64,000 nucleotides of DNA from Favolaschia claudopus (taxonomy: Eukaryota > Basidiomycota > Agaricomycetes > Agaricales > Mycenaceae): NCBI GenBank assembly GCA_037176885.1, contig JAWWNJ010000032.1, positions 1,178,001-1,242,000 on the forward strand, in the 5' to 3' direction. The translations under genes and the position numbers were made by a program. Position 1 is the stretch's first letter; each line of letters begins with the position of its first letter. Below are positions 12,196 through 23,800 of this stretch, piece after piece. The notes beneath the pieces were generated by a model. That model was not told the DNA's origin. It saw nothing but the letters and a program-made list of their open reading frames with translations, and searched no databases.

Positions 12196-12837
12196 GGGCG
12201 AGATTCAGAAAACCAAGTATTGACAAGGCACCCAGTACCCGGTCCCCGCGAATTCCCGAGAGGGTGTGCGCCCCGTATAACACACAACAGATACCGTTGA
12301 TACGGTCTGCAATAAACGAAGCGGATTCCAAGCTATTCCAAGTTGTGGTTTGGGCGGGTAGAATTGGGCCGCTCCGCGATTAGAGGCGATCAGACTTGAC
12401 CAGTCCACGGTAAAAGATTCAAAGGCAGTCGTTTGTTATCAGCGTAGTGTATTTCCGTTAATAGCGACTGGTGTCGAGTACTTGTCGACTCTCGAGTCTA
12501 CTCTAGTCTCCGCCACTGATCGTGCAGCAGACTCCCAAGTATCTGCGTTGGGATACGGATCGGAAGACGGGACCTAACCCTGTACGCTAGGTGCTAGGAG
12601 GGCTTGAGAGAGGAGTGAAGCTTGAAGCTAAGCGCGAGAGCAGAGGAATGCACGAAAATTCGATGACTCGGAGGTTGCCAAGAGGTTGCACAACTGGCGG
12701 AGGCCGCGGCGTAGCTATAGATAATAGAATTATTGGATCATTTTATTTACTTTTGCTAAGTCCAGTTAAGTACGTAATCAGCTTCACAGTTTCTCACCGT
12801 GACAGCCGTCTCTCCCTTAAATTCTTTCGTTTGCACC
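12196..12837. promoter_or_regulatory. Divergent intergenic region
   Basis: 640 bp between the F-box gene and the eL28 gene, transcribed away from each other. An open frame at 12591-12929 crosses into eL28 exon 1 and I regard it as spurious. An A/T-rich stretch lies at 12715-12760, just upstream of the ribosomal gene. Confidence 0.4.
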
Positions 12838-13845
12838 ATGTCGACCGACCTCCAATGGCTTCTCCTCCGCGTATGTTGTCTGCCCACACAAAGCGTATAA
12901 CGCTGGCTGATACGCCCTTCACTTCGTAGCAAAACAACTCCTTCCAAGTGAAGCGCGGCGCTGAAGTTGGCCGGATTTTCTCGAAGGAGAATGTGCGCGG
13001 CGTCGTCCAAGTTGGATACTTTCTCTGAGTGCTGACTCGCGGTGTTGTATAGGGCAACATCCGTAACATCCACTCCCACAAATTCTCCGGACTAGCCAAC
13101 AACGGGGTATGTACCATTTTTCACGAGTCCTAAATGAGGCAAGGTCCTGATGTAGACTTTTTTTCCAGACAATCCACATTGTCGACTCGGGCAACGGCGT
13201 CCAAATCATTTCTCGCAAGAAAAAGGCATCCCCGCACGCCGTCTCGCGGGCAACCTCCACCGACGTCGTCCGCGCACGCACGGGCCCTCGTCGGGCAGCC
13301 GGTATTGTTTCTTCGATCACCTCCAAGAAGGCTGGGAGGCCCGACCTCCGCACCGTCAGTACCTTCGTTGCATACCTCTCTCTTCTCTTCTCTTTTTTTC
13401 TCTCTGGCTACTCTCTTCAAACCGCACTCTCGTTAGAACCCACTGGACATCAGAAGGAAAGCTGGGCGTGGACATGTGTGCAATAACAACGCTCATCTAT
13501 TTGGGGCCGATCAAACCTCTGTGGATATCGCGCCATGTCGCTATCGGGCCTCGTTCGTCGCTCGACGCGACCAGTCCGACTCGTTGGCGCTCACATTTTT
13601 GTCGACTTTCTTTTTATCCTTGTTTCTTCCTTCTTCCTTCTGTAGTTCTTAACTGACACTACCTTTCATCCCAGGCCGCCATCGCGCGTGTTTCCGCTCT
13701 GCTCGCTGCTCAGAAAGAGCCCAAGCAGTACCCCGCGAAGAAGTCGCGGTCGAAGAAGACGAAAGTTGGCGCTGCCCCCACAGCGACACGGAAAGCCAAG
13801 GCGAGCGGCGGGGATGATGACGACGATTTACCAGATCTCGTGTGA
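12838..13845 (+). CDS. RPL28: 60S ribosomal protein L28 (eL28)
   Basis: Large-subunit ribosomal protein. Five exons: MSTDLQWLLLR | QNNSFQVKRGAEVGRIFSKEN | GNIRNIHSHKFSGLANNG | TIHIVDSGNGVQIISRKKKA through KKAGRPDLRT | AAIARVSALLAAQKEPKQYP. This follows eL28 of other eukaryotes (LQW..R..NSF..KR; N.R..FRYSGL; K.GRPDLR.AA..R.SA.L..QK). All introns have GT...AG ends. The last (13355-13674, 320 nt, pyrimidine-rich) is much longer than the rest. The C-terminus adds a basic KKSRSKKTK stretch and an acidic DDDDDLPDLV tail beyond the vertebrate length. Confidence 0.93.
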
Positions 13846-14358
13846 TTATACTGTGCCTACTGCCTCGGTATTCACTTTCATGTGGCATATGCGCTTTGTA
13901 TCGTTTCAAAAACTATGCAGATATGTCATGCTGTTAAACTCATCTTGGCTCAGAGTAAGTCCCTTGTTGCGAAACGCGGGGACCTGAGTAGCCAGGGCAG
14001 GTAGCAGCTATGAGCTATTAGCGAAAAGCTGCCCGACGTGGTGGCGTTTATGTCGGTAATTTATGGCCTCCCGCAAATCGACCCAGTCCGTCATAAGTAT
14101 ATTCGTTACGGATCTCCACCAGAGTCTGGCAATTATTTCAAACGCCTCCCCACCTTGATCCCGAGTTTACGCGTGATGCGCTAGTCCAAAACGCGCGTGA
14201 AACATATCCACGCGTACAAGTGGGAGTATCATCCTTTGGGGAAAGCAGATTACATCTGATGACAATCTAATTATCCAAGGCACCAACTTCCAAGCCATTC
14301 TTAAGAGTCTTGACCACAGCCGAATGCGGGAGCGCACGACTTCGCGCGCCCTCTTCTC
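13846..14358. other. Intergenic spacer
   Basis: 513 bp between eL28 and the DUF6534 gene, both rightward. No coding pattern seen. It contains the promoter of the downstream gene. Confidence 0.4.
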
Positions 14359-16342
14359 ATGTCCGCGCCAGGAATCAACATCGATGTCCCCAGAACGCTA
14401 GGCGCCCTGCTCATCGGCGCGTTTTTCGCTTCTGTGTCAGTCATCTCATTCCAAGACACTCGTTAACGCAATCGTCCCTCATCGGAGCATTGGATCACAG
14501 GTTTTCTGGCGTCGTTCACCTTCAGACGCTGCTTTATTTTCGTTCGTACAAGGCGGACCCGCTGGGGTTTAAATCTCTTGTATGCTGCTTTCCTTGCTTG
14601 CGGATGCGATGTGTTTGATTCACTGGGGGACATTCGCGGTCTTCAGGTTGTCGCCGTATGGTGAGCCTCCGAATTCGTCGCATACTCTCCCCGTTCGATT
14701 GACACATTTTTTTTTTGGCTCAGGGCTCTGGACACCCTTCACACCGCGTTTATATGGACAGGAATGTGGGACTACTTGATTATCTTCTATGGAGATGATT
14801 CGAAGATCAATTCCATTCCGTGGTGCGTCTCTTTATCTATGCACAAGACCGAACGACCGACCCTTCAAATTTCGTTACAGGAGCATATCTGTACGCTTTC
14901 AAGCCTTGTGCCTTGCGTTTCTCGCCTCTCATATTTTGACATGTAGTTGACAGTGGTTTTGACGGTGAGCAGACTGTGCCCTGGTTGTGTCGCCGGGTAG
15001 CTTGACATGACGGGCGACTAGGCTATGTTAACCTTCTTAGTCCACTGGTATGCTCTTCATTGTTATTATCGCGATTTTATTCAATTTTTTACTGAAGTTT
15101 CTTTGCACACCGGATATGGCTGCTCAGCAAGCATAATTGGGTCATGGTAGCGCCGGTGGTACGCGCACCTCTTCCCCTGGTTCCGGCGCCGCTCTAAGCA
15201 TTATGCACAGTTTATTCTCGCTCTACTTCGTCTCGGCTCTGCAACAGGTACAGTGTCTATGCAACGCTTCGTGATATGTTTACTCACGAGTGCGCTGTCT
15301 AGCGACGACCTCTCAAATGTACGCGGGCATTCATAAACTCATTCGTAACGCCGAAAACTCACGGTATCGTTAGGTTTCACTACAAAGCTTTCGACACATT
15401 CAAGTTACACGCTCGAGTGAGTACTCCGTCCATTGTGACACTGCGACAATTGCTAACCAACAACTTGTCTCGCCTCAGTGGATCTTCACCCTCGGTCTCT
15501 CGGTCTCATCCGCCGTCGACGTCCTCATCACGGCTCTCATCTTCTACCTCTTCCAGTCCACACGGCCGGACGCCGGGCAGTCAGTTTCCATTCACCCTTG
15601 TACCCCGGCACCGCTACTGACTACCCTGACCTATAGCTTGAAACATGTCATTGACAAACTGATTCTATATGCCTTCGAGACGGGCAGTCTGACATGGTGA
15701 GCGGACGCTTTGACTTAGACGTACTATTGACAAGGTAGCTGATCACCCCCTTCAGCATCGGCACCATCTTGTCCTTGATATGCGTACGTCTGCTCGCGCC
15801 TTCCTCCGCCTCGTCTGACTTCCCATCGTCAGTGGGTCGTCATGTCTCATAACCTGATATTCCTCGGGCTTCACTTTGTCATCGGAAAGCGTGAGGTCCC
15901 TGTTCCCTACCGTAAATTTGTGTGCTCAACGAATCCAAAGTATACGCCAACTCGCTCCTTGTAACGTGAGGCACACCTCGATCTCCTCGCCGCCACCATC
16001 TCATCCATCCGCAGACTCAACACCCGGCAAAACATTCGCCAGTGTCGTGCACCAGCTACATCTGTCGACCGCGGACCAGTCATCTTCGTCGACTCCTCAT
16101 CGCACCACCGCAGTACCAAAGCAGCGGGGCCGTACGGCGCGCATTCGACGCCTGCGGGGGATTACCATATGGATGATTATGCTGGGACTTCGCCGAAGGT
16201 ATGTATATGTCCATCCTCTGGTGCCCCAATCGTCGTATTGAATTTGTCCCTCTTGAAGGAACTACAAATCACTGTGGAGACGACGAGAAGTGTACAGTAT
16301 GAGCCTGCTTCGATGTATGTTTCAGGGAAGGGTCGGCGTTGA
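14359..16342 (+). CDS. DUF6534 seven-helix membrane protein
   Basis: Multi-spanning membrane protein of the Agaricomycete-expanded DUF6534 family; function unknown. Reconstructed exons: MSAPGINIDVPRTLGALLI...FFASV | FSGVVHLQTLLYFRSYKADP | VVAV | WALDTLHTAFIWTGMWDYL | SIS | LTVVLT ..., then WIFTLGLSVSSAVDVLIT, IGTILSLIC, WVVMSHNLIFLGLHFVIGK | LYANSLLVT | LNTRQNIR. The LYANSLL.TLNTR signature of the family lies across two introns. The cytoplasmic tail is polar (HHRSTKAAGPYG...MDDYAGTSPK) and ends ELQITVETTRSVQYEPAS at 16342. There are about ten introns, several around very short exons, and all joins I tested keep frame. The middle segment 14950-15660 is less certain. Confidence 0.82.
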
Positions 16343-16475
16343 GCGCTGAGCGCAGAAATACGTACGGACTTGTATATACTTGTACTTTGTCACATAATAG
16401 GGACGGCGAAAAGCTGTTGGGACGCGCTGTGTATGCATAGCACTCCCTGTATCAAGTAGCAAAAGCATTTGTTTT

Positions 16476-17714
16476 CTAGGAACGGAGTGCCACGCCAGTT
16501 ATGTGTATGGAAACCCCGTTAGCCACTAGCTCTCGCAGGGAAGCTATAACATCCAAGGGAGGAGGCCCGCCAGACGGATGTGGAAGAGAGAGGCGGAAAT
16601 CTCTCAATTGCGCCCGCCGACCGACAAGTGCTGCGGACAGATCGTGCCATAACGAGTGCGGCATCGGAGCAGGTTGAAGACTGCTGTGGCGAAGGTGCAG
16701 AGTTGTCAGCCGGGGAAGCAGGGATGGGTATTTCCTGAGGGCGGCAAACAAATCCTCCGCTTGCTGCCAGTCGAGCCACCAGACCTCGAGTCGTTCGAGT
16801 TCTGGCACCAGGCAAAGGCATTCCAGGAAACTCGACGTCCGGGACAGGTATAGGATTAATTCTTGGAGAGGGGGTGTGCAGGCTTCGAGAAAGCCGACGA
16901 GAGTACGATCGCTACCGTCCTCTTCAAGCGATACAGAAAGATTTCGGAGTCGGGGAAGTGAGAGCGAGGAGAGAAGAATATTCTCCCCGGTAGGACCATC
17001 CGTTTCTTCACCAAACGAGAATTTTAGAAGGTTGGGAAGCCTGGTTGTGGCCCAGACTATGTACGTAGTTTCTATGTTGACCAGGACGCACTCGAGGAGG
17101 TTTGGAGCCAGCTCGAGTAAGTCGAGAAGCTGAGGGAGAGGGAGGAAGATATGAACATTGGGGGAGCCGCGAAAGGTCAAAGTCTCCAAGGACGGGAGCG
17201 ATTCTGGAAGTGTATGCCAAAAATTCCATTTCCAGCTACCATGAATCTTTCCCTCCAAGCAGATCTGTATGCGCTTCAGTTTCTCCGCTCGCTCCCAGAT
17301 CAAGTCGACGATATCGAGATCGAAGGTGCCCTCAAAAGAAACGGAAAGAGGGTGATTGCCAGCGCGTGCCAGCCAAATTGGCAAGAGTTCGCTGAAGTAT
17401 TCGCCGCACGGAAATGCGACGCGAATCGACGCCCATAAAGCAGGGATAGAAAGCGCAATGCGGGTCCAGGAATTGCAGACATTGAGAAACAGCATGGGAA
17501 CGTGCAGGGCTCCCGGTGTCGAGAAAGAATCAAGAGTTTGTAAGAATATTTCAGACGAGATCTCGAGGGGAAGACGTGCGATGGGGTCTAGAATGGCATT
17601 GAGCTGGTGCTGCACGCGACGTCGGTCGCGCTTCAACTCTTCAAGCGCTTTGCTCTGCACATCAATTTCGGTGTCGAGCTTTTCTAATTGCCTTCGGAAC
17701 TCTTCAACCGACAT
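16476..17714 (-). CDS. F-box protein with N-terminal coiled coil
   Basis: Single-exon 412-residue protein. It begins MSVEEFRRQLEKLDTEI, a coiled coil (residues 1-45). The F-box follows, IARLPLEISSEIFLQ (about 46-60), the standard arrangement of Agaricomycete F-box-like proteins. The rest is irregular leucine-rich repeats (LPSLETLTFRGSP, PNLLKFSFGEET, PRLRNLSVSLEE, PELERLEVWWLDW, PRLTTLHLRHSS). Presumed SCF substrate adaptor; substrate unknown. It is the second F-box gene within 7 kb but is not a close copy of the one at 10989-12195. Confidence 0.85.
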   Translation of the reverse strand: MSVEEFRRQLEKLDTEIDVQSKALEELKRDRRRVQHQLNAILDPIARLPLEISSEIFLQTLDSFSTPGALHVPMLFLNVCNSWTRIALSIPALWASIRVAFPCGEYFSELLPIWLARAGNHPLSVSFEGTFDLDIVDLIWERAEKLKRIQICLEGKIHGSWKWNFWHTLPESLPSLETLTFRGSPNVHIFLPLPQLLDLLELAPNLLECVLVNIETTYIVWATTRLPNLLKFSFGEETDGPTGENILLSSLSLPRLRNLSVSLEEDGSDRTLVGFLEACTPPLQELILYLSRTSSFLECLCLVPELERLEVWWLDWQQAEDLFAALRKYPSLLPRLTTLHLRHSSLQPAPMPHSLWHDLSAALVGRRAQLRDFRLSLPHPSGGPPPLDVIASLRELVANGVSIHITGVALRS

Positions 17715-18112
17715 TTAACCCAATGAGGTGCACGTAGGCCACGCGATGAAAGTACGGTGGTGTCGAGAGCGAGGACGTTTGCGAGCCGCGGTTTGTATGA
17801 TGTGGTCAAAAGCAAGCCTGGATTTGGCGATGTGATTATAAACCGGTGATTCTGAATATCGGAGTACATATACTACACCACCGTTTTGACAGGATGTTGA
17901 GTTGATGTCCGAGGGCTGATGTTGCCGAAACGTTGATGTGTTGTGTCCTGTAAAGCTCAATTTGGCAAGGTCCTTTGAACGTTACTCTGTCGCTCAGCTG
18001 GAGGTCTCGAGGATGTCCTATAACATCCTCGCCAACGTCCTGAACTCTCACTTATGTAACTTACTCCCGAGAAAATGAAGAGCTTACCTTGTCTTCCTCG
18101 TTGTCAACCTCA
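17715..18112. promoter_or_regulatory. Divergent intergenic region
   Basis: About 400 bp between the F-box gene (leftward) and the coiled-coil gene (rightward). Nothing specific seen. Confidence 0.3.
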
Positions 18113-18877
18113 ATGTCTGAATGCTCGGATTCCTACTACCCGGGCAGCAGCGACGACATCGTGATCCCTTGCTTCTCGCAGCGCGACTCGGAAAACGCAA
18201 AATATATGGAAATGCATTGGGAGACAGTTATGCAGGCAGCCAAAGACCAGCACCATCGACGCCGAAATCGGTATTGGGAATCAAAGAATGAGTCTGTGAA
18301 TGTCGAAGTCCCGCGCCAAGCAGCTGTATTGGCCAATACACGGAATCATGAGTGCGTTCCCGGAGACACTTCACTTAACACTGAGTCTGACTATACAAGG
18401 CTCTATAATACAGGGGCCGCTCTGGATTCAGACGTTGGCTCTCAAGAATGGATGGCAATGCTATGTGATCCCGAGACCCCTCGTTCAGGTGCGTTGTACA
18501 TTCACTTACGCGACGCGACACTTAACCTGCTTTTATTACTCGAAGCGTCGTCTGAAGCGTCGTCGTCAACGCAAAAGGCACCGGTCTTTGACCAGCTCGA
18601 CTTTGAGCTCCTCCGCCTGGAATACAGTGACATGGAGGCCGACCGAGACCAAGAACTTGCAGAGAATGAATACCTACGCAACAAATACACCGAATTGGAA
18701 TCAAAGAATGTGCAACTCGAGCAACAGCTCACAGAAGCTCGGGCGTCGCTCCGCTTCTTCGAGGCGGAGATGTTACGATGGAAGGCGGCTGCTACATCTG
18801 CTTCTCTTCAAATGCAGACATGGAGCAAGGGTCTCAGTGCTGCGGCTCAATCCTTAGAACACCCTCCCGGCATGTAG
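18113..18877 (+). CDS. Coiled-coil protein, function unknown
   Basis: First ATG in the frame is at 18113 (MSECSDSYYPGSSDD). The frame stays open to 18877. A probable 58-nt intron (GTGCGT...CGAAG, about 18489-18546) can be removed without breaking it, giving PRSASSEASSSTQKAP. The C-terminal part is a clear coiled coil: EADRDQELAENEYLRNKY and TELESKNVQLEQQLTEARAS, with leucines or aliphatics at heptad spacing. That pattern resembles the leucine-zipper half of bZIP factors, but the basic DNA-contact region is missing. About 235-255 residues. No family assigned. Confidence 0.6.
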   Translation: MSECSDSYYPGSSDDIVIPCFSQRDSENAKYMEMHWETVMQAAKDQHHRRRNRYWESKNESVNVEVPRQAAVLANTRNHECVPGDTSLNTESDYTRLYNTGAALDSDVGSQEWMAMLCDPETPRSGALYIHLRDATLNLLLLLEASSEASSSTQKAPVFDQLDFELLRLEYSDMEADRDQELAENEYLRNKYTELESKNVQLEQQLTEARASLRFFEAEMLRWKAAATSASLQMQTWSKGLSAAAQSLEHPPGM

Positions 18878-19114
18878 TGTACAGGATTTGCGGGGCAGGC
18901 ATGTTGACGTTGCTAGGATTTTAATGAAGTATTTCTGTGGAACCTCATTTTATTTGTGAAACTGCGGGACCCTGCATCGATTCCGGTTACTGAAATTTGG
19001 ATTGAATACTCAGTATCATCTTAACTATGCTTATAATGAATTCTACAAAGATTCACGAGCTGCCCCATTCTCAATCGACGAAACAAGTTTTAGTACAATG
19101 ACCAAAAAAGGAAA

Positions 19115-22100
19115 TCATCGAATCGGATCCTCGAACTCATTCTCTCCACGCTCATCCTCGCTACCACTGTGGTCGCGTTCTTGTTCCTGTCTACGAGCCT
19201 GGGCTAAAATTTGGGCGGCCTTGTCTTGCTTGTTCCGTGCACGGGTAGCTTGAGTTTTGGCTCGAGTTTCCGCACGCTTTGCCGGGCCTGTCTCGCGAAG
19301 TTGCGCAGCAAGTCGAGAGTGGGTTGCGACACGATCAGATAGGTATGGGATGGGAGCTGAAAGGTTTCGGGGGAGAACTTCTCGGATTAAGTGGGCATTA
19401 TGCAGTGCATGCATGTTCAGGATGAAATGTTCCTGTTCGGAGTGTTTGATCTGTAATTCCATTCGCTCCGTCACGATGCGCTCTTGGAGGAGAGGCACAG
19501 ACACAGTGGAACAACCACAGGTGACACAGTCATGTTGGGCATTAAACTGGAACATTATCTCCTTGTTTTCCGCCGGTTCAATTCAGTTTCTTATATGTAG
19601 AAATTGATAAACGAAGTCGCACCTTTGGTTGGACAAGACAATGCCTCTCGTTCTCGTCAATCGATGGCACGAGGATAGGCATATTCAATCGCGAGTCCCG
19701 AATATCGGCAATAGTAAACACTTTTACCACCACAACAGCACTATTATTTCGAGCCGCTGCAGTTTGTTTGTCGTTTCGGGTCAATATCTTTTCAATACGC
19801 CCCGCTGACGGATCCGAGTCCTACAGAATACAATAAAGGGTTGAATACATGCACACATAACCGGCAACTGACCTCAGTCTTTTTGAAAAACACCCAACCG
19901 CCATCTTTACAAATATCACCGGACTGCGCAACAACATGCTTGCAGCGAACCCATACTGTCGAGTCCTGCATTCCAGGTTCCAGCAAACTCAAGCCGTTCA
20001 TCGTGGAACTCCATGAGCCAGGGGCCTGTTTTGCGACTGAATGCAATTTTACCGTTCCTAGCAGAGCAGTCACGGACCGAGTCAATTGTTGCTGGGGCAA
20101 ATGGTACATACCGGTTTCCGCTGCAGCTTCAGACGCCCATCCAAGACGTCGTTGGAGCTCAGCATTGGACGTCAGAAAGGTGCGCACCCGATGACCACCC
20201 TGGACAAGCTTCCCATCGGCATTCTTCCACCACCCTCCACTCACAACATGTTTGAATCGTTCCATGTCGGCCAGTGTTACCGCAATATCCCGGCTCGGAG
20301 CAAGATGGTTCGAAAAGACGCTGCATAATCGAAACACGGCATTCCAGCATTCAAAAATTTCAGTCGCGTACAGAATAGCTGGACCGAATCGCGGAATCTC
20401 ATCCACCAGATGAGCTAGGATGTGAAGCTTCCCCTTGACGAGTATACGCCGGGGATCTATCTGACCCCAAATGTCGAGGAGATTTGCTATGAGTGTCTTG
20501 ATGTCTGCCTAATGACAAGTCGGATGGGACAGGCATGCACGAGTTCTAGACGCACCATATACTGTTCCATGTTTTTTATTTGCGGAAACCAGAGGAGCGC
20601 ACCCAACTCGCCCGTGGCTTTCCAAAGCTCGAAAAGGAGCGGCGTACATAAGTCGTGCATGTAGAAAATTCCGAGTTGTTGTAGCATTTTGAAATGCTTT
20701 CCGATCAGCGAGTTTTTGTATTGAACGAGATAGCGGGGTCGTGGAACAGGTATCGAAAGGCCAGCAATGGATGCGGCAGCCAGTCGAGCAGCAAAGATAT
20801 TTTCTTTCTTATCATCCCATTGTTTCGTAGTGTCATGCCACACATATTTGTCGTTGCCCAAGAGGAAAGTGTGCAAAATCTCGGTGGTTGTATCGCGATG
20901 CGGATCTACGCCTAAAAATGATGAGATTCGTGCAGCGACAGCCGATCTATTCATTCCAGACCTTGGGTATTGAGTAGAATATTATAATGCACCCCAGGGC
21001 GTAAATCAAGACGTGCGGCTGGAACTTAAATTCAGTAAGTATTCAGACTCCGGAACACAAACTTACGGTCGGTTCGGTCCAACAGGGAATAACTCTCTGG
21101 GGGTTGGGTGATAACCCAGTCCCAGAGTTCTTGTTGAATACGACGGATTATTTCGAGCCGAATGGATGCTTTCGCGTCACCTTTTACGGCTGGATTGTTC
21201 AGGCGTGAGTCCCGAGTTTTGGGGTCTGTCAGTTCTGTATTCCGTCTCTCCCTTCCGATGTCCATCAGCTTTTGTATCCAAAATTGAGCAATCTTATCTT
21301 TGACGCCGGACTGGGAATATGAAGCATCAAGATCTTTCTTGTTACCTCCGCAGGCTGCCCAAAATTGCCATCGTATAGTTTGAATCGTGCCTTCTCTATC
21401 ACGAGGTATTCCAGGCTGTGATTAATCAGATTAGACCCATTCAAAAAGAAGAGAATAACTTGAAAGCGCACACTATAGAGAGCATGGTAACCCTCGTCTC
21501 TTTCACGTTGCTCCGTAGTTCCACCAACCAGATCATGGCGACACCCAAAATTCCCGGCCATTCCGATGTGCGATGAATTTTCGGATTGCTGTGGGTTATC
21601 CGCAGGGAGAACATGAGGCATGACCTCAAACAAGATTTCTTGTTCGAGCTGGCAGTCATACGCGTCGTGCCAGACACCCGGAATACTGAAATGGCAATTA
21701 GCTGGATAAAATCCTTTCGAGAGATAATTTGAAACTGACAAGTCGTCTCCGAGAGCAACAAATTGTTCCGATGACGAGGCGTGAGGCGAAGTTGACGAGA
21801 ATCGAACAAAGTACTCTTGTGCTAACTTCTTGTGCGGTAAGTTCAGATTCGTGACATACATATTTGTATGTGCGTTATATTGCTTGCTGACATTGCCGGA
21901 AACATCATCGCTCCACGGCATGATACGAAGGCGGAACATGGGACGGCCCCGCGCCTTCTGTCGCAGTGGATTGGGCATCTGATACGAAGGGGAATAGCCT
22001 GGCATCACCTCAACTTGAATGTGTGAGATTCAAATCGACGTTAAATACTCACTGGTGAATTTAATAGCAAATGACTTATCGAGTTCTAGATAATTTGATT

Positions 22101-23545
22101 GCAGGAGCTTCGCAGGAATTCTGCGATGCGTCGTGGTATCAATATCAAAGATTGCATTCTAAATTCACCATAAATGAGTGCATTCATTTCGAAAGGGAAC
22201 TTGGGCAAACCTCTGCTTCGCGTCGAACAAATTTGACATTGTGAACATCCGCATGGACAACACCAGCAACCGTGACCCAACGCATAGGTAAAACATAGCT
22301 GCCATTGGCTTCCTGGGCTAATTCTTTGATGTAGAAATGTTTGTGCCGTCTCGAAACATCATCCCAGTCCGCCCACATTGGGGATAATTGATCAAGGTCA
22401 ATCTCCGCCGTCCACTTTGCAGCCTGCCAGAACTCCTCGACAGGGCCCGAAACTTCCGGATAGATGTGAATGAATGGCCGGACAAGAGGATTTGCCCAGT
22501 CCTAATTTATTTATTTAAAGCTGAGACTCCTCGCTGATTCAGGAAACTTACCAAAGCCAACAATTTAGACGGATGATTCATGTAAAAGTGATTCCCCAGC
22601 GACGAAGTGTGATGTCTGGTCTCAACATCAACTTCCCGAGTCATCACTGCTTGTTTTTTCCTGAGGGCGGAGAATGTTGGGACACCAGGGGTTTTGCATT
22701 CACGCATTACCCAGATGATTGCTTTGAGGTGATCATCGGAGAGGCGAAGCCTGGGTAAATTATCGAGCAAGTCCAACATAAACATCTGCCAGATTCTCGG
22801 ACATGAGATACGAAGGAATTCCGCCCCGCGCTGCTGGCAGCATGAACTTACAGTACGTGATCCGTGTGGGAACCAGTCTGCTTCTTCACGTTCCGCACAC
22901 TCGCCAGCAAAGTCAAAGTTGTTATCTTCCTCATCGGATTCATCTTGGATGCCTGTGGGTCATGAACAGAGTTGACAGACAGCGAAGAGAGTCAGGATCA
23001 ACGTACCCATTCTTGACAGCGCAGCAGAGAAAGCACCGTCAACCGAGTCCGGATCGCCGTCGCCGACTTCACCAAAGATTGAGTGGTCTTGAAGAAGCGC
23101 TACTCGATTTATCTGTTCCCAAATTTTAACTTCATTGGTATGTCTCGAGTTTTCGGGGTCAACTCCAGCAGAAAAGACCATCGGTGAGCCATCGGGAGTG
23201 AAGAATCCGTCGTCGAATTGAACAACATCCTGGAACGGGTCGATTTGTACGGAGCGAGGTACACGGGCTTGAGAAGATTCTGCAAGATGAAGACTGTCGA
23301 TGAACGACAACTTGGCGGGTTTGAATCGTAAGGAATCGGGAATTTGAAGCATTGACGCTTCGGCTGCCACATCCGCCACAGCTTTTTGGTGCTTTTCAGA
23401 TCTCAAATGACTTGCTTTGGACGTCCGCAAGAAAGAAACAACTCCTCTTGAGACCGGAGCATCGGAACAAATTCTGCAAATGAGACGTTTCTCATCGTTG
23501 GGACAATCTTCAAAACCTGCTTAACCTCGTTACCATCGGAATTGG
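19115..23545 (-). CDS. Agaricomycete-expanded C2H2/D-rich protein (mobile-element-like)
   Basis: Large multi-exon gene. The N-terminus has a zinc finger, ICRIC...HLRSEKHQ (about 23490-23400). Blocks follow: LSDDHLKAIIWVMRECKTPG, WANPLVRPFIHIYPE, ELAQEANGSYVLPMRWVT, PNPLRQKARGRPMFRLR, WSDDVSGNVSKQYN, VWHDAYDCQLEQEILFE, KNSLIGKHFKMLQQLG, EIPRFGPAILYATEIFE, HLAPSRDIAV and HVVSGGWWKN. The last exon is FNAQHDCVTCGCST...NMHALHNAHLIREVLP with a basic tail KRAETRAKTQATRARNKQ. From memory, proteins with these blocks occur in very high copy number in Agaricomycete genomes, which suggests a mobile or transposase-derived gene. I cannot say which superfamily (KDZ/Plavaka-like is a guess). The C-terminus looks complete. 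The 5' start is not resolved beyond about 23545. Confidence 0.65.
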
Positions 23546-23800
23546 ACAGTAATTCACATTCTCACTTTCCTTCTGTTCGGCGGCGTGCAGCAGGCATTTT
23601 TCACTGATTCTGAGGCGAGTCTGACGCGAAATTGACAAGTCCGAAGGGCACGTGCCCGCGATCGACTTTTTTCTGACGTGTCTCTTTCATTCCGCTTTTT
23701 CCATCTCACTCACTTTCATTTCCACGCACTTGTTTTGTTTTTTTTCTCCAGGTTTGTATCCTGTCACTGCTCGCATTGAGCTAACACTGTACTTGTATAG
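23546..23800. promoter_or_regulatory. Bidirectional promoter interval
   Basis: About 255 bp between the divergent C2H2-type gene and its partner. It contains a pyrimidine-rich run (TTTTGTTTTTTTTCTCCAG near 23735-23752) close to the rightward ATG, which may be a 5'-UTR intron acceptor. Confidence 0.4.

Noticed and set aside
12591..12929. 112-codon plus-strand frame
   Set aside because: Overlaps eL28 exon 1 and intron 1 in another frame; no protein-like character.
13355..13674. C/D or H/ACA snoRNA within the eL28 intron
   Set aside because: No clear RTGATGA/CTGA pair or hinge-ACA structure visible; kept only as a finding about intron length.
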